Source: DASUPK01 sp963831605
GTDB lineage: Bacteria > Actinomycetota > Thermoleophilia > Solirubrobacterales > 70-9
Length of the DNA stretch: 64,000 nucleotides
Reading direction: 5' to 3'
NCBI GenBank assembly: GCA_963831605.1
Contig: CAWHQR010000002.1
Coordinates: 310,001-374,000 of the forward strand
This document shows, piece after piece, positions 29,681-37,312 of this stretch (the stretch's first letter is position 1; each line of letters opens with the position of its first letter). A model generated the notes under the pieces. The model saw only the letters and a program-made list of their open reading frames with translations. It did no database searches and was not told the DNA's origin. The position numbers and the translations under genes were made by a program.

Positions 29681-30283
29681 CTAGCCTCGCCTCAGTCCGG
29701 CGGCGACCACGGCGATCAGCCGGGCCTCGGACGAGGAATTGTTCTCGAAATGGTGCGGCAGGTCTGCGTCGAAGGTGACGCTGTCGCCCTCGGTCAGCTC
29801 ATGGCGTTGGCCGTCGATGAAGAGCTCCACACTGCCGTCCAGCACCACGGCCGTCTCACGGCTGCCGGGCTCGTGCATCGGGGGATCGTCTATCGCCCCC
29901 GTGGCAGCCCCCGGCGCCAACGTGTGCTCCGAAACGTCCGAGCGCTGGCCGGGCAGCGGCGGCGTGAGCTCCTCCACCTTGTGCCCGCGGCGACGGCGCG
30001 TGCGCCGGTCGCCGGAGCGGACCACGACCACGTGGCGATCCTCATCGAGGCGGAGCAGTTGAGAGAGCGTCAGGTCGAGGCCCGCGGCGATCTTCTGGGC
30101 GACGGACAACGTCGGGCTGGTGTCGCCCCGCTCGACCTGGGACAGCATCGGGGCGCTGACGCCGCTGCGCTCCGAGAGGTCCCTCAGGGACATGTCCATG
30201 GCCTCACGCAGGCTCCTGACCCGCGCGCCCACTGATCCTTCCCGGGCGACCGCCGTGCCGGTGAGTTGAGCCGAATTCGACAT
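29681..30283 (-). CDS. XRE-type HTH regulator with cupin domain
   Basis: 200 residues: helix-turn-helix around 20-75 (GARVRSLREAMDMSLRDLSERSGVSAPMLSQVERG), an Arg-rich linker (RRTRRRRGH), and a C-terminal cupin barrel (HEPGSRETAVVLDGSVELFIDG, LTEGDSVTFDADLPHHFEN) that would bind a small effector. This is the layout of PuuR-like repressors. It is first in the minus-strand leucine run and divergent from the MMPL transporter, so autoregulation and control of leuCD-leuB or the transporter are the simplest inferences. Confidence 0.88.
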   Translation of the reverse strand: MSNSAQLTGTAVAREGSVGARVRSLREAMDMSLRDLSERSGVSAPMLSQVERGDTSPTLSVAQKIAAGLDLTLSQLLRLDEDRHVVVVRSGDRRTRRRRGHKVEELTPPLPGQRSDVSEHTLAPGAATGAIDDPPMHEPGSRETAVVLDGSVELFIDGQRHELTEGDSVTFDADLPHHFENNSSSEARLIAVVAAGLRRG

Positions 30284-30293
30284 CCGGCGGCGT

Positions 30294-30321
30294 ACGTTAT
30301 CACATACGTTCGTCTGTCCAA
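30294..30321 (-). promoter_or_regulatory. Predicted promoter of the regulator-leuCD run
   Basis: On the minus strand, TTGGAC (30316-30321), a 16-bp spacer, TAACGT (30294-30299), with the ATG 10 bp beyond, so the leader would be only a few bases. A direct repeat ACGTT-N7-ACGTT (30294-30310, plus strand) overlaps it and could be an operator. Confidence 0.45.
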
Positions 30322-30366
30322 TCGCCGATAAGGTCTGCAGGTCGTCCGAGGCATTGGAGGTCCAGG

Positions 30367-32637
30367 ATGTCGGCGTCTCGTCCCCCCGACCGGGGTACCA
30401 CCAGTGGCACGAGCCCGCGCGGGCTGGCTTCGCGCGCGGGGGTCTGGAGCGCGCAACACCGCAAGACCGCCATCTGGGGGTGGCTCGCCTTCGTCGTGAT
30501 CGCCTTCATGATCGGCGGCGCCACCGGAACCAAGACGCTCGAGCACACCCAGACCGGGGTCGGCGAATCCGGGCGAGCGGACCAGACCATTGCCGACGCG
30601 GCTCCGGAGCACGCCTCGGAGATGGTGCTGATCCAGAGCACGGCGTCCACCGCCTCCGACCCCGCCTTCCGCGCGGTCGCCGTGGATGTGCAGCGCAAGC
30701 TCACGGCCGTCCCCCACACACAGAACTTCGAGAGCCCGCTGTCCCCCGCGAATGCGAATCAGGTCTCTGCCGATGGGCACTCGGCGCTACTCCGCTTCCA
30801 GATCGCGGGCAATGACAGCGAGGTGATGGACCGCGTCAAGCCGGCGGTTCAGGCCGTCGCTGACGTCGAGCAGGCGCATCCGGCGTTCAGCCTGGGCGAA
30901 TTCGGCGACGCCAGCACCCAGCAGCAGATCAACAAGGTCGTCCAGGACGACTTCGCCAAGGCTCTGAAGACGTCGCTGCCGGTCACCCTGATCATCCTGC
31001 TGTTCGCCTTCGGCGCGCTCGTCGCCGCCGGCGTGCCGCTCCTGCTTGCCCTGACCGCCGTGACGGCCACGATCGGGATCATGGGCCCGCTGAGTCACGT
31101 CATCGGCGGAGTCGACAACTCCATCAACGAGGTCATCCTGCTCATCGGACTTGCCGTCGGCGTTGACTACTCGATGTTCTATCTGAGGCGCGAGCGCGAG
31201 GAACGCGAGTCCGGCCGGAGTGAGGAGGCGTCCCTGGCGGCTGCAGCGGCGACGTCGGGCCGCGCGGTGCTGGTGTCTGGCATCACGGTGATGATCGCCA
31301 TGGCCGGCATGTACCTGGCGGGTACGCCGACGTTCCAGTCGTTTGCCACCGGCACCATCCTGGTCGTCGCCGTGGCACTCGTCGGCTCGCTGACAGTGCT
31401 GCCGGCGATCCTGTCGTGGCTCGGAGACCGGGTCGAGAAGGGCGGGGTGCCGATCATCAAGGACCAGCCCTGGAACGCCGGCGAGAGCCGCATGTGGGCC
31501 AAGGTCCTCAATCCGGTCCTGCGGCACCCGCTCGTCGCGCTCGTCCTCGCGGCGGGCCTGCTGATCTTCCTCGCGCTGCCGGCACTCCGGCTCCATACCG
31601 CCAACGAAAGCGTTCAGTCGCTTCCTCAGGACGTCGCCTCGATCCAGACCTACAACCGGATCCAGGCAGCCTTCCCGGGAGGCGGGATTCCGGCGGTGGT
31701 CGCCGTGAGCTCCGACAACGGGCGCACGCCGCAGGTCACTCGCGGCATCGCGGGCATGGTCGCAAAGGCAAAGGCCAGCCCCCTGTTCAAGTCACCGATC
31801 ACGCTCGACACCTTCCCCGACCAGACCGTGGTCCAGGTGAACATCCCGATCGTGGGCGACGGAACGGACTCGCGATCGAACGCGGCGCTCGATCAGCTGC
31901 GCGACGAGATCGTTCCATCGACGATCGGGGCGGTTCCCGGGGTCACGGCGGACGTGACCGGCTTCACCGCCGCGTCCAGGGACTTCAACGACGCGACCAA
32001 GTCGCACCTGCCGCTGGTCTTCGCCTTCGTGCTGACGGCGGCGTTCCTGCTCCTGCTCTTCACCTTCCGCTCGATCGTCATCCCGATCAAGGCGATCATC
32101 CTCAACCTGCTCTCGGTCGGGGCCGCCTATGGGGTGATCGTCTGGATCTTCCAGGACGGCCATTTCCAGTCGTTCCTGGGATTCCACTCGAGCGGGGCGA
32201 TCATCTCCTGGATGCCGTTGTTCCTCTTCGTGGTCCTCTTCGGGCTCTCGATGGACTACCACGTGTTCATCCTCACCCGGATCCGCGAGTCCTACGACCG
32301 AGGCATGTCGACGGACGAGGCCGTCTCACACGGGATCAAGACCACGGCGGGAGTCGTGACCAGCGCCGCGGTGGTGATGATCGGGGTGTTCGCCGTGTTC
32401 GCGACGCTCTCGCTGGTGTTCTTCAAGGAGCTGGGCGTCGGGCTCGGGGTCGCGGTGCTGATCGACGCCACCCTGGTGCGGGCCGTGTTGCTGCCCGCCT
32501 CGATGACCCTGCTGGGTGACTGGAACTGGTACCTGCCGCGCTGGCTCGAATGGATCCCGCATGTCGGTCCGGTGGGCGCTCCGTCGCTTCCACCGGCGCC
32601 GCGCAGCGACGAGACCGCCGCGCCGGCGTCGAGCTGA
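30367..32637 (+). CDS. MMPL/RND-family membrane transporter
   Basis: 756 residues with the RND duplication. One membrane helix (KTAIWGWLAFVVIAFMIGG) precedes an extracytoplasmic loop, then five helices including GLAVGVDYSMFYLRRERE. A second half has a large loop (about 400-560) and five more helices with FGLSMDYHVFILTRIRESYD. The paired DYS/DYH motifs in helix 4 of each half are the proton-relay positions of MMPL proteins, exporters of lipids or drugs in actinobacteria. GGAGG precedes the ATG. The divergent cupin regulator may control it. Confidence 0.93.
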   Translation: MSASRPPDRGTTSGTSPRGLASRAGVWSAQHRKTAIWGWLAFVVIAFMIGGATGTKTLEHTQTGVGESGRADQTIADAAPEHASEMVLIQSTASTASDPAFRAVAVDVQRKLTAVPHTQNFESPLSPANANQVSADGHSALLRFQIAGNDSEVMDRVKPAVQAVADVEQAHPAFSLGEFGDASTQQQINKVVQDDFAKALKTSLPVTLIILLFAFGALVAAGVPLLLALTAVTATIGIMGPLSHVIGGVDNSINEVILLIGLAVGVDYSMFYLRREREERESGRSEEASLAAAAATSGRAVLVSGITVMIAMAGMYLAGTPTFQSFATGTILVVAVALVGSLTVLPAILSWLGDRVEKGGVPIIKDQPWNAGESRMWAKVLNPVLRHPLVALVLAAGLLIFLALPALRLHTANESVQSLPQDVASIQTYNRIQAAFPGGGIPAVVAVSSDNGRTPQVTRGIAGMVAKAKASPLFKSPITLDTFPDQTVVQVNIPIVGDGTDSRSNAALDQLRDEIVPSTIGAVPGVTADVTGFTAASRDFNDATKSHLPLVFAFVLTAAFLLLLFTFRSIVIPIKAIILNLLSVGAAYGVIVWIFQDGHFQSFLGFHSSGAIISWMPLFLFVVLFGLSMDYHVFILTRIRESYDRGMSTDEAVSHGIKTTAGVVTSAAVVMIGVFAVFATLSLVFFKELGVGLGVAVLIDATLVRAVLLPASMTLLGDWNWYLPRWLEWIPHVGPVGAPSLPPAPRSDETAAPASS

Positions 32638-32661
32638 CCGTCACGTCGCTACCTTCCCCGC

Positions 32662-33195
32662 GTGGCGGGTTCGGCCAGGTCAGTACTCCTCGCCGCCGGA
32701 GTGGTGGCGCTGTGCCTCCCGGCCTCCTCGTGCGGGGGATCGGGAACGAGCCAACCGAGCACCACGGCGGCGAACACTCCGGCTCCGCCCCCGGTCGGCA
32801 AGCCCCTCCGCCTGAGCGCCGGCGCGACGACGCTCGTGGTCACCCCGCGCCGGGTGATCTTTCCCCTGCGAGGATCGGGTGCCACGGTCGTCCCCGGCGA
32901 CCGGGCGGCGGGCGTGGAACTCACAGTGCGGAACGTCGGACACGACGTGTACGACAGCTCTTCGGAGAGCGACGTCAAGCTGCGCAGCTCCAGCGGATCG
33001 TTCGCGGGGCCGGCCTTCGCATCGAGCGGGCCCTGCGCCACCACCGAGATCGATTTCCTGAAGGAGGTCGAGCCCGGAGAATCGCGCACTGGCTGCGTCG
33101 CCTTCGACCTGCCCAGAAGCGCGACGCCCGTGGCGGTGCGGTTCTCACCCGAGGGCCGACCCGCGGGCGGGCGGACCTGGGTCGTCGAGAGATGA
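32662..33195 (+). CDS. Lipoprotein with a DUF4352-like domain
   Basis: 177 residues from GTG 32662. The lipoprotein signal VLLAAGVVALCLPASSCGGSG has the lipobox cysteine near residue 24, followed by a Thr/Pro linker and a beta-sandwich of DUF4352 type (AGVELTVRNVGHDVYDSS, PGESRTGCVAFDLP, VAVRFSP). Two further cysteines probably make a disulfide. It follows the transporter by 24 bp and may be co-transcribed. Confidence 0.8.
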   Translation: MAGSARSVLLAAGVVALCLPASSCGGSGTSQPSTTAANTPAPPPVGKPLRLSAGATTLVVTPRRVIFPLRGSGATVVPGDRAAGVELTVRNVGHDVYDSSSESDVKLRSSSGSFAGPAFASSGPCATTEIDFLKEVEPGESRTGCVAFDLPRSATPVAVRFSPEGRPAGGRTWVVER

Positions 33196-33199
33196 GGGG

Positions 33200-33658
33200 C
33201 TAGGCCGGCTCGAGCACGACAACCGGGATCTTGCGGTCGGTGCGGCGCTGGTATTTGTCGTAGTCCGGGTAGGCGTCGGCCATCATCCGCCAGAGGCGCT
33301 CCCGCTCTTCGCCGGAGGCCTCCCGGGCTCGCACGTCCCGCTTCTCCCCCTTCCACCACGCCGTCGTTTCGGGACTCGCCTTCAGGTTGTAGTACCAGGC
33401 AGGGTTCCGGTCGGTGCCGCCCTTGGAGGCGATCAGGACGAGGTTGTCGCCATCGGGCAGACAGAGCAATGGGTGCGTGCGGTGATTTCCCGATTTCCGC
33501 CCGACCGATTCGATCAGCACCACGGGCACGCCGTAGGCCTTGCCGCCGATCCGGCCGCCGGTCGCCTTGTAGGCGACGGTGTGGAAGTCGGTGAAGCGTT
33601 CCCAGAACCACCAGAGCCGGGAGCTGGACGGAGGCGCCTCGGGCAGCTGCAGCTTCAC
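33200..33658 (-). CDS. Deazaflavin (F420)-dependent nitroreductase family protein
   Basis: 152 residues of the DDN/DUF385 split-barrel family. Landmarks are VVLIESVGRKSGNHRTHPLLCLPDGDNLVLIASKGG (core barrel; the GRKSG-x-HRTHP motif is typical) and NPAWYYNLKASPETTAWW. Members use coenzyme F420 to reduce quinones, nitro compounds or other substrates. The specific substrate is unknown. It follows leuA with a 4-bp overlap, so it is translated with it. Confidence 0.88.
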   Translation of the reverse strand: MKLQLPEAPPSSSRLWWFWERFTDFHTVAYKATGGRIGGKAYGVPVVLIESVGRKSGNHRTHPLLCLPDGDNLVLIASKGGTDRNPAWYYNLKASPETTAWWKGEKRDVRAREASGEERERLWRMMADAYPDYDKYQRRTDRKIPVVVLEPA

Positions 33659-35262
33659 GGGCCGGGAGTACGCTCGACGACCGCCTCGGCGGTCGCGCCC
33701 TCGGCCTCTCGGATCGCGACGCCCTCGAGGGCGTTCGAGATCGCTCGGACAAAGGCGCGGGCCGATGCCTCGAGAATGTCCGTCGCCACGCCCTGGCCGC
33801 TCGCCAGCCGGCCGTTGGCTCGCACGGAGACGCTCACCTCGCCCAGCGCGTCGGTGCCGCCGGTGACGGCCTCGACCTCATAGCGCTGGAGCTCGGCTTC
33901 CGTGCCGGTTGCGTCGCGGATCGCGCCGAAGATGGCATCCACCGGCCCGTCGCCTGACGCCTGTGCGATCGACTCCTCGCCGCTCGGCAGGACGACGCTC
34001 ACCTTCGCCATCGGCTCGCGCACCGAGCCGGCCTCGACCTCGAACCACTTCAGGTTGTAGGCCTCGGCGCTCTCGCGCATCTCGTCGGAGACGATCGCCT
34101 CCAGGTCGAGCGCGGTGACCTGCTTCTTCTTGTCCGCGATCTCCTTGAAGCGCTTGAACGCCTGGTTGAGCGCGCCGCCCTCGACCTCGAAGCCCAGATC
34201 CTTCAGAGCGTCCTGGAGGGCGTGGCGACCGGAGTGCTTGCCCAGCACGATCGAGTTGGACTCGAGCCCGACCTCGGTCGCGTCCATGATCTCGTAGGTA
34301 GAGCGCTCCTTGAGCACGCCGTCCTGGTGAATGCCCGACTCGTGAGCGAACGCGTTCCGTCCCACCACCGCCTTGTTCGGCGGCACGGAGTAGCCGGTCA
34401 GGCGCGAGACCATGCGACTTGTCCGTGCCAGCTCGCGGGCGTCGATGCCCGTGTCCAGCCCGTGCACGTCGCTTCGCGTCCGGAGCAGCATCACGATCTC
34501 CTCGAGCGAGCAGTTGCCGGCCCGCTCGCCGATTCCGTTGATCGCGCACTCCACCTGGCGGGCGCCGGCGACGAGGCCCGCAAAGGAGTTGGCCACGGCC
34601 AGTCCCAGGTCGTCGTGGCAGTGGACAGAGACCTCCACCCCATCGAGCCCGGGGACCAGCTCGTAGAGCCTGCGGAAGTAGGCGGCGTATTCCTCGGGGG
34701 TCGTGTAGCCCACGGTGTCCGGGACGTTGATCACGTTCGCGCCCTCGGCAACGGCGATCGCGCAGACCTCGGCGGTGAACTCAAGGTCGGCGCGGGTGGC
34801 GTCCATCGGGGAGAACTCGACGTCCTCGCAGTAGGACTTGGCCAGCGCGACGGCCGCCTTCGCCTGACCCTTCACGTCCTCGCGCGTCGTCTGGAGCTGA
34901 TGCTCGATGTGGATGTCCGAGGTGGAGATGAAGGTGTGGATCCGCGGGCGGTCGGAGTCCTTGATCGCGTTCCAGGCGGCGTCGATGTCCGCCTTGTGAG
35001 TGCGGGCAAGGCCACAGATCACCGGGCCATGCACGCTGCGAGCGATCGTCTCGACCGCCTCGAAGTCACCGGGAGAGGTGATCGGGAAGCCGGCCTCGAT
35101 CACGTCCACGCCGAGGCGGGCGAGCTGCTGCGCGATCTCGACCTTTTCCTGCGTGTTCAGCGAGATGCCCGGGGACTGCTCCCCGTCGCGCAGCGTCGTA
35201 TCGAAGATGTGGACCCGGTTCTCGTCTGAAACCGGCTTGGCTACTCCGCCTACGTCGTTCAT
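33655..35262 (-). CDS. leuA: 2-Isopropylmalate synthase
   Basis: 535 residues, the first committed step to leucine (2-oxoisovalerate plus acetyl-CoA). FDTTLRDGEQSPG lies at 20-32. It also has FISTSDIHIEHQL, VEVSVHCHDDLGLAVANS with the metal-binding HCHDD, GIGERAGNCSLEEIVM, NAFAHESGIHQDG and the C-terminal LeuA-dimer regulatory domain (about 410-520) that gives leucine feedback inhibition. The ATG follows AGGAGAAGGAGG by 5 nt. That ribosome-binding site is complementary to the leucine codons of the upstream leader peptide. It is separated from leuBCD by the transporter region. Confidence 0.97.
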   Translation of the reverse strand: MNDVGGVAKPVSDENRVHIFDTTLRDGEQSPGISLNTQEKVEIAQQLARLGVDVIEAGFPITSPGDFEAVETIARSVHGPVICGLARTHKADIDAAWNAIKDSDRPRIHTFISTSDIHIEHQLQTTREDVKGQAKAAVALAKSYCEDVEFSPMDATRADLEFTAEVCAIAVAEGANVINVPDTVGYTTPEEYAAYFRRLYELVPGLDGVEVSVHCHDDLGLAVANSFAGLVAGARQVECAINGIGERAGNCSLEEIVMLLRTRSDVHGLDTGIDARELARTSRMVSRLTGYSVPPNKAVVGRNAFAHESGIHQDGVLKERSTYEIMDATEVGLESNSIVLGKHSGRHALQDALKDLGFEVEGGALNQAFKRFKEIADKKKQVTALDLEAIVSDEMRESAEAYNLKWFEVEAGSVREPMAKVSVVLPSGEESIAQASGDGPVDAIFGAIRDATGTEAELQRYEVEAVTGGTDALGEVSVSVRANGRLASGQGVATDILEASARAFVRAISNALEGVAIREAEGATAEAVVERTPGP

Positions 35263-35267
35263 GACTG

Positions 35268-35279
35268 CCTCCTTCTCCT
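35268..35279 (-). promoter_or_regulatory. leuA ribosome-binding site, complementary to the leader Leu codons
   Basis: AGGAGAAGGAGG on the minus strand, 5 nt before the leuA ATG. It can pair along all 12 bases with UCUCCUUCUCCU in the leader ORF (35350-35361): 11 Watson-Crick pairs and one G-U. Confidence 0.8.
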
Positions 35280-35330
35280 AAAGCTTTCGATGAGTGGTTC
35301 CTGAGTTCGCGGCTGACGCGCCGCCCAGCG

Positions 35331-35390
35331 CTATTCCCCCCGGAGGGGGAGGAGAAGGAGAAGCGCGAGGCTGTCGAGCCGATGCGACAT
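35331..35390 (-). CDS. leuL: leuA leader peptide rich in leucine
   Basis: ATG at 35390 opens MSHRLDSLALLLLLPLRGE, ending in TAG at 35331. Eight of 19 residues are Leu, with five in a row (CTT CTC CTT CTC CTC) and another after a Pro. It ends 68 bp before leuA. Such peptides act as leucine sensors by ribosome stalling. No T-rich terminator follows; instead the Leu-codon tract is complementary to the leuA ribosome-binding site, and two hairpins (35336-35349 and 35309-35324) lie at and after its end. A TACTCT -10 at 35403-35408 would give a very short leader before the ATG. Confidence 0.72.
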   Translation of the reverse strand: MSHRLDSLALLLLLPLRGE

Positions 35391-35470
35391 CGAAGTCAGC
35401 GGAGAGTAGCGCAGAGCGCTGAGCCGTTGGAGCGATTTATTGGTCCGGGACGCTCACTAGCTTCAGCTCG

Positions 35471-36571
35471 ATGCGCGCGGACCAGATCCAGGCGCGGGCG
35501 GTCGCAAAGATCATCTTGGTGGCGCTCTTCTGGGCCGGTGTCGCGGTCCTCCTCGCGATCGCGCTGCTGCACACCCGGACCACGCTGCAGTGGGTGGCCG
35601 CCGCGGTCTTCCTGGCGCTCGCCCTCGACCCGGCGGTCGGCCTGGTCCAGCGGGCGTGGCCTCGAGACGAGAAGATGCCCCGCGTCCTCGCGATCCTGCT
35701 CGTCTACGTGCTGGCCCTCGCCGTGTTGGTCTTCCTGATCCTCCAGGTCTTCCCGCCGATCGTGCACGACATCGAGGACCTCGCGCACAAGCTGCCGCGC
35801 TACGTCCACGACTTCGAGACCTGGGCGAACAACAATCAGCACTTCCAGGACCTCAATGCCAAGTACCACATCACCGCGAAGCTGAGCCAGGAGGCCGCGA
35901 CCCTTCCCTCCCACCTCTCGAGCGGCGCGAGCACCATCGGCTCGTTCACGGTCAGCATCCTCGAGCACCTGCTGGCGGCCATCACGATCATCGCCCTCAC
36001 CTTCTTCCTCCTGCTCGACGGGAGCGGCATGGTCGAGCGCGGGACCGGCCGCCTGCCGACGGTCCAACGGGACCGTGCCCGCCGCATCGCCACCCGGGTC
36101 GCCGAGGTCGTCAAGGCCTACGTCAGCGTCAACCTGGTGCTGGCGATCACGGCCGGCTTCCTCACCTGGGCCTTCCTTCAGGCGGAGGGCTTCCACCTGG
36201 CGGTGCCGCTCGCTGTGCTCGTGGCCTTCCTCGACCTGATCCCCCTGATCGGTCTCACGGTGGGGGGATTCTCAGTCTTCGCCGTGCTGATGATCGACGG
36301 CGGGCCCGGCGACGCGATCGTCTGGTTGATCATCTTCCTCGTCTACCAGCAGGCCCAGGACCGCGTCATTCAGCCGCTGCTCTACAAGGGCGGCGCACTG
36401 AAGGTCAATCCGGCCGTCGCGATCGTCGCGGTGATCGTCGGCGCGGACCTCGCGGGCGTGCTCGGCGCCCTGCTCGCGATTCCGACGGCGGCGTCACTCG
36501 GGGTGGTCATCGACGAGCTGGTGCTCTCAGGTCCCCCGGACGGGGCGGCGGAGCCCGAGCCGGGCAAGTAG
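35471..36571 (+). CDS. AI-2E/PerM-family membrane transporter
   Basis: 366 residues with about eight membrane helices in the PerM layout: two near the N-terminus, one around 80-95, a soluble stretch (about 100-150), then LLAAITIIALTFFLLLDG and the C-terminal group with FLDLIPLIGLTVGGF and VYQQAQDRVIQPLLYKGG. The last two motifs are the family signature (PxxG and the QxxxNxxxxP region). Family members include AI-2 exporters and sodium/proton antiporters; substrate unknown. It is divergent from the leuA leader, and its end overlaps the convergent gene by 45 bp. Confidence 0.9.
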   Translation: MRADQIQARAVAKIILVALFWAGVAVLLAIALLHTRTTLQWVAAAVFLALALDPAVGLVQRAWPRDEKMPRVLAILLVYVLALAVLVFLILQVFPPIVHDIEDLAHKLPRYVHDFETWANNNQHFQDLNAKYHITAKLSQEAATLPSHLSSGASTIGSFTVSILEHLLAAITIIALTFFLLLDGSGMVERGTGRLPTVQRDRARRIATRVAEVVKAYVSVNLVLAITAGFLTWAFLQAEGFHLAVPLAVLVAFLDLIPLIGLTVGGFSVFAVLMIDGGPGDAIVWLIIFLVYQQAQDRVIQPLLYKGGALKVNPAVAIVAVIVGADLAGVLGALLAIPTAASLGVVIDELVLSGPPDGAAEPEPGK

Positions 36572-37288
36572 CTCTCCCCAGCGCTTCCAGAACGGCTTCC
36601 CGCGATCGCCCGCGAAACGCTCCTCCGAGCGGCGCTTCTTGTCGTGGCGATAGAAGACCTTGGCCCAGACCGAGCGCGGCTTGGCGAGGCGGAACGCGCT
36701 CACCAGCCCGGCGATCGGGACGAGGATGCTCCAGATCGCCATCCCGAACTTCTCCTTCGCGGCGTTGATGAGGGCGAGGATCACCCCGGCCACGCCGACG
36801 GTGCCGACTATCGCCTGAACCTCATCCTCGACCTTCGTGGTCACGTCGATCCAGCCACGCAGGCTGATCAGCAGCAGTCCGGAGACGGCGGCGGCGATCA
36901 CCACCGCATCGATCGATGCTCGGCCCTGCTTCTCCCAGTAAACGTCCTTCAGGTTGAGCCAGAGGGCGAACTCGTCGAGGGTGAGGCCCGTCCCGATGCC
37001 GAAAAAGACCGCGACGATCTCGCGCCACGGACTGTCCGGAGCGATCGCGACGGCGACGTAGCCGCAGATCAGCAACAGCAGGATCCCCCAGACGAGGTGA
37101 TGGATGTGCGTGCCCCCGACCTCGACGTTGCCGGGCCACCAGCTCACCTGAGCCCGGATCATGTGAGCGCTGGTGCGGATGAAGCCGAAGGTGACGAGAA
37201 AGGAGACGAAGAAGAGGAAGTGCGGCTCGCGGCCGGGATCGACGATCCCGTGCTGATACGCATCGCCGAGGCTGGCCGTGATCAACAC
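36527..37288 (-). CDS. Integral membrane protein of unknown function
   Basis: 253 residues from GTG 37288. About six hydrophobic segments, including HFLFFVSFLVTFGFI, VWGILLLLICGYVAVAIA, IVAVFFGIGTGLTLDEFALWL and AIVGTVGVAGVILALI. A GTHIHHLVWG motif between helices 1 and 2 and DEFALWLNLKDVYWE later could bind a metal. A basic cytoplasmic C-terminus follows. It is downstream of the Gly-Asp repeat protein by 24 bp. The family is not recognised. Confidence 0.75.
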   Translation of the reverse strand: MLITASLGDAYQHGIVDPGREPHFLFFVSFLVTFGFIRTSAHMIRAQVSWWPGNVEVGGTHIHHLVWGILLLLICGYVAVAIAPDSPWREIVAVFFGIGTGLTLDEFALWLNLKDVYWEKQGRASIDAVVIAAAVSGLLLISLRGWIDVTTKVEDEVQAIVGTVGVAGVILALINAAKEKFGMAIWSILVPIAGLVSAFRLAKPRSVWAKVFYRHDKKRRSEERFAGDRGKPFWKRWGELLARLGLRRPVRGT

Positions 37289-37312
37289 CGCCGGAAAGCT
37301 ACCGCCGGCTAA

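Noticed and set aside
30300..30316. CGAAC-like half site near the regulator promoter as a second LexA box
   Set aside because: Only one half matches; the other half lacks GTTCG.
35309..35349. Intrinsic transcription terminator in the leuA leader
   Set aside because: Two GC hairpins are present, but neither is followed by a U tract, so translational control is favoured.
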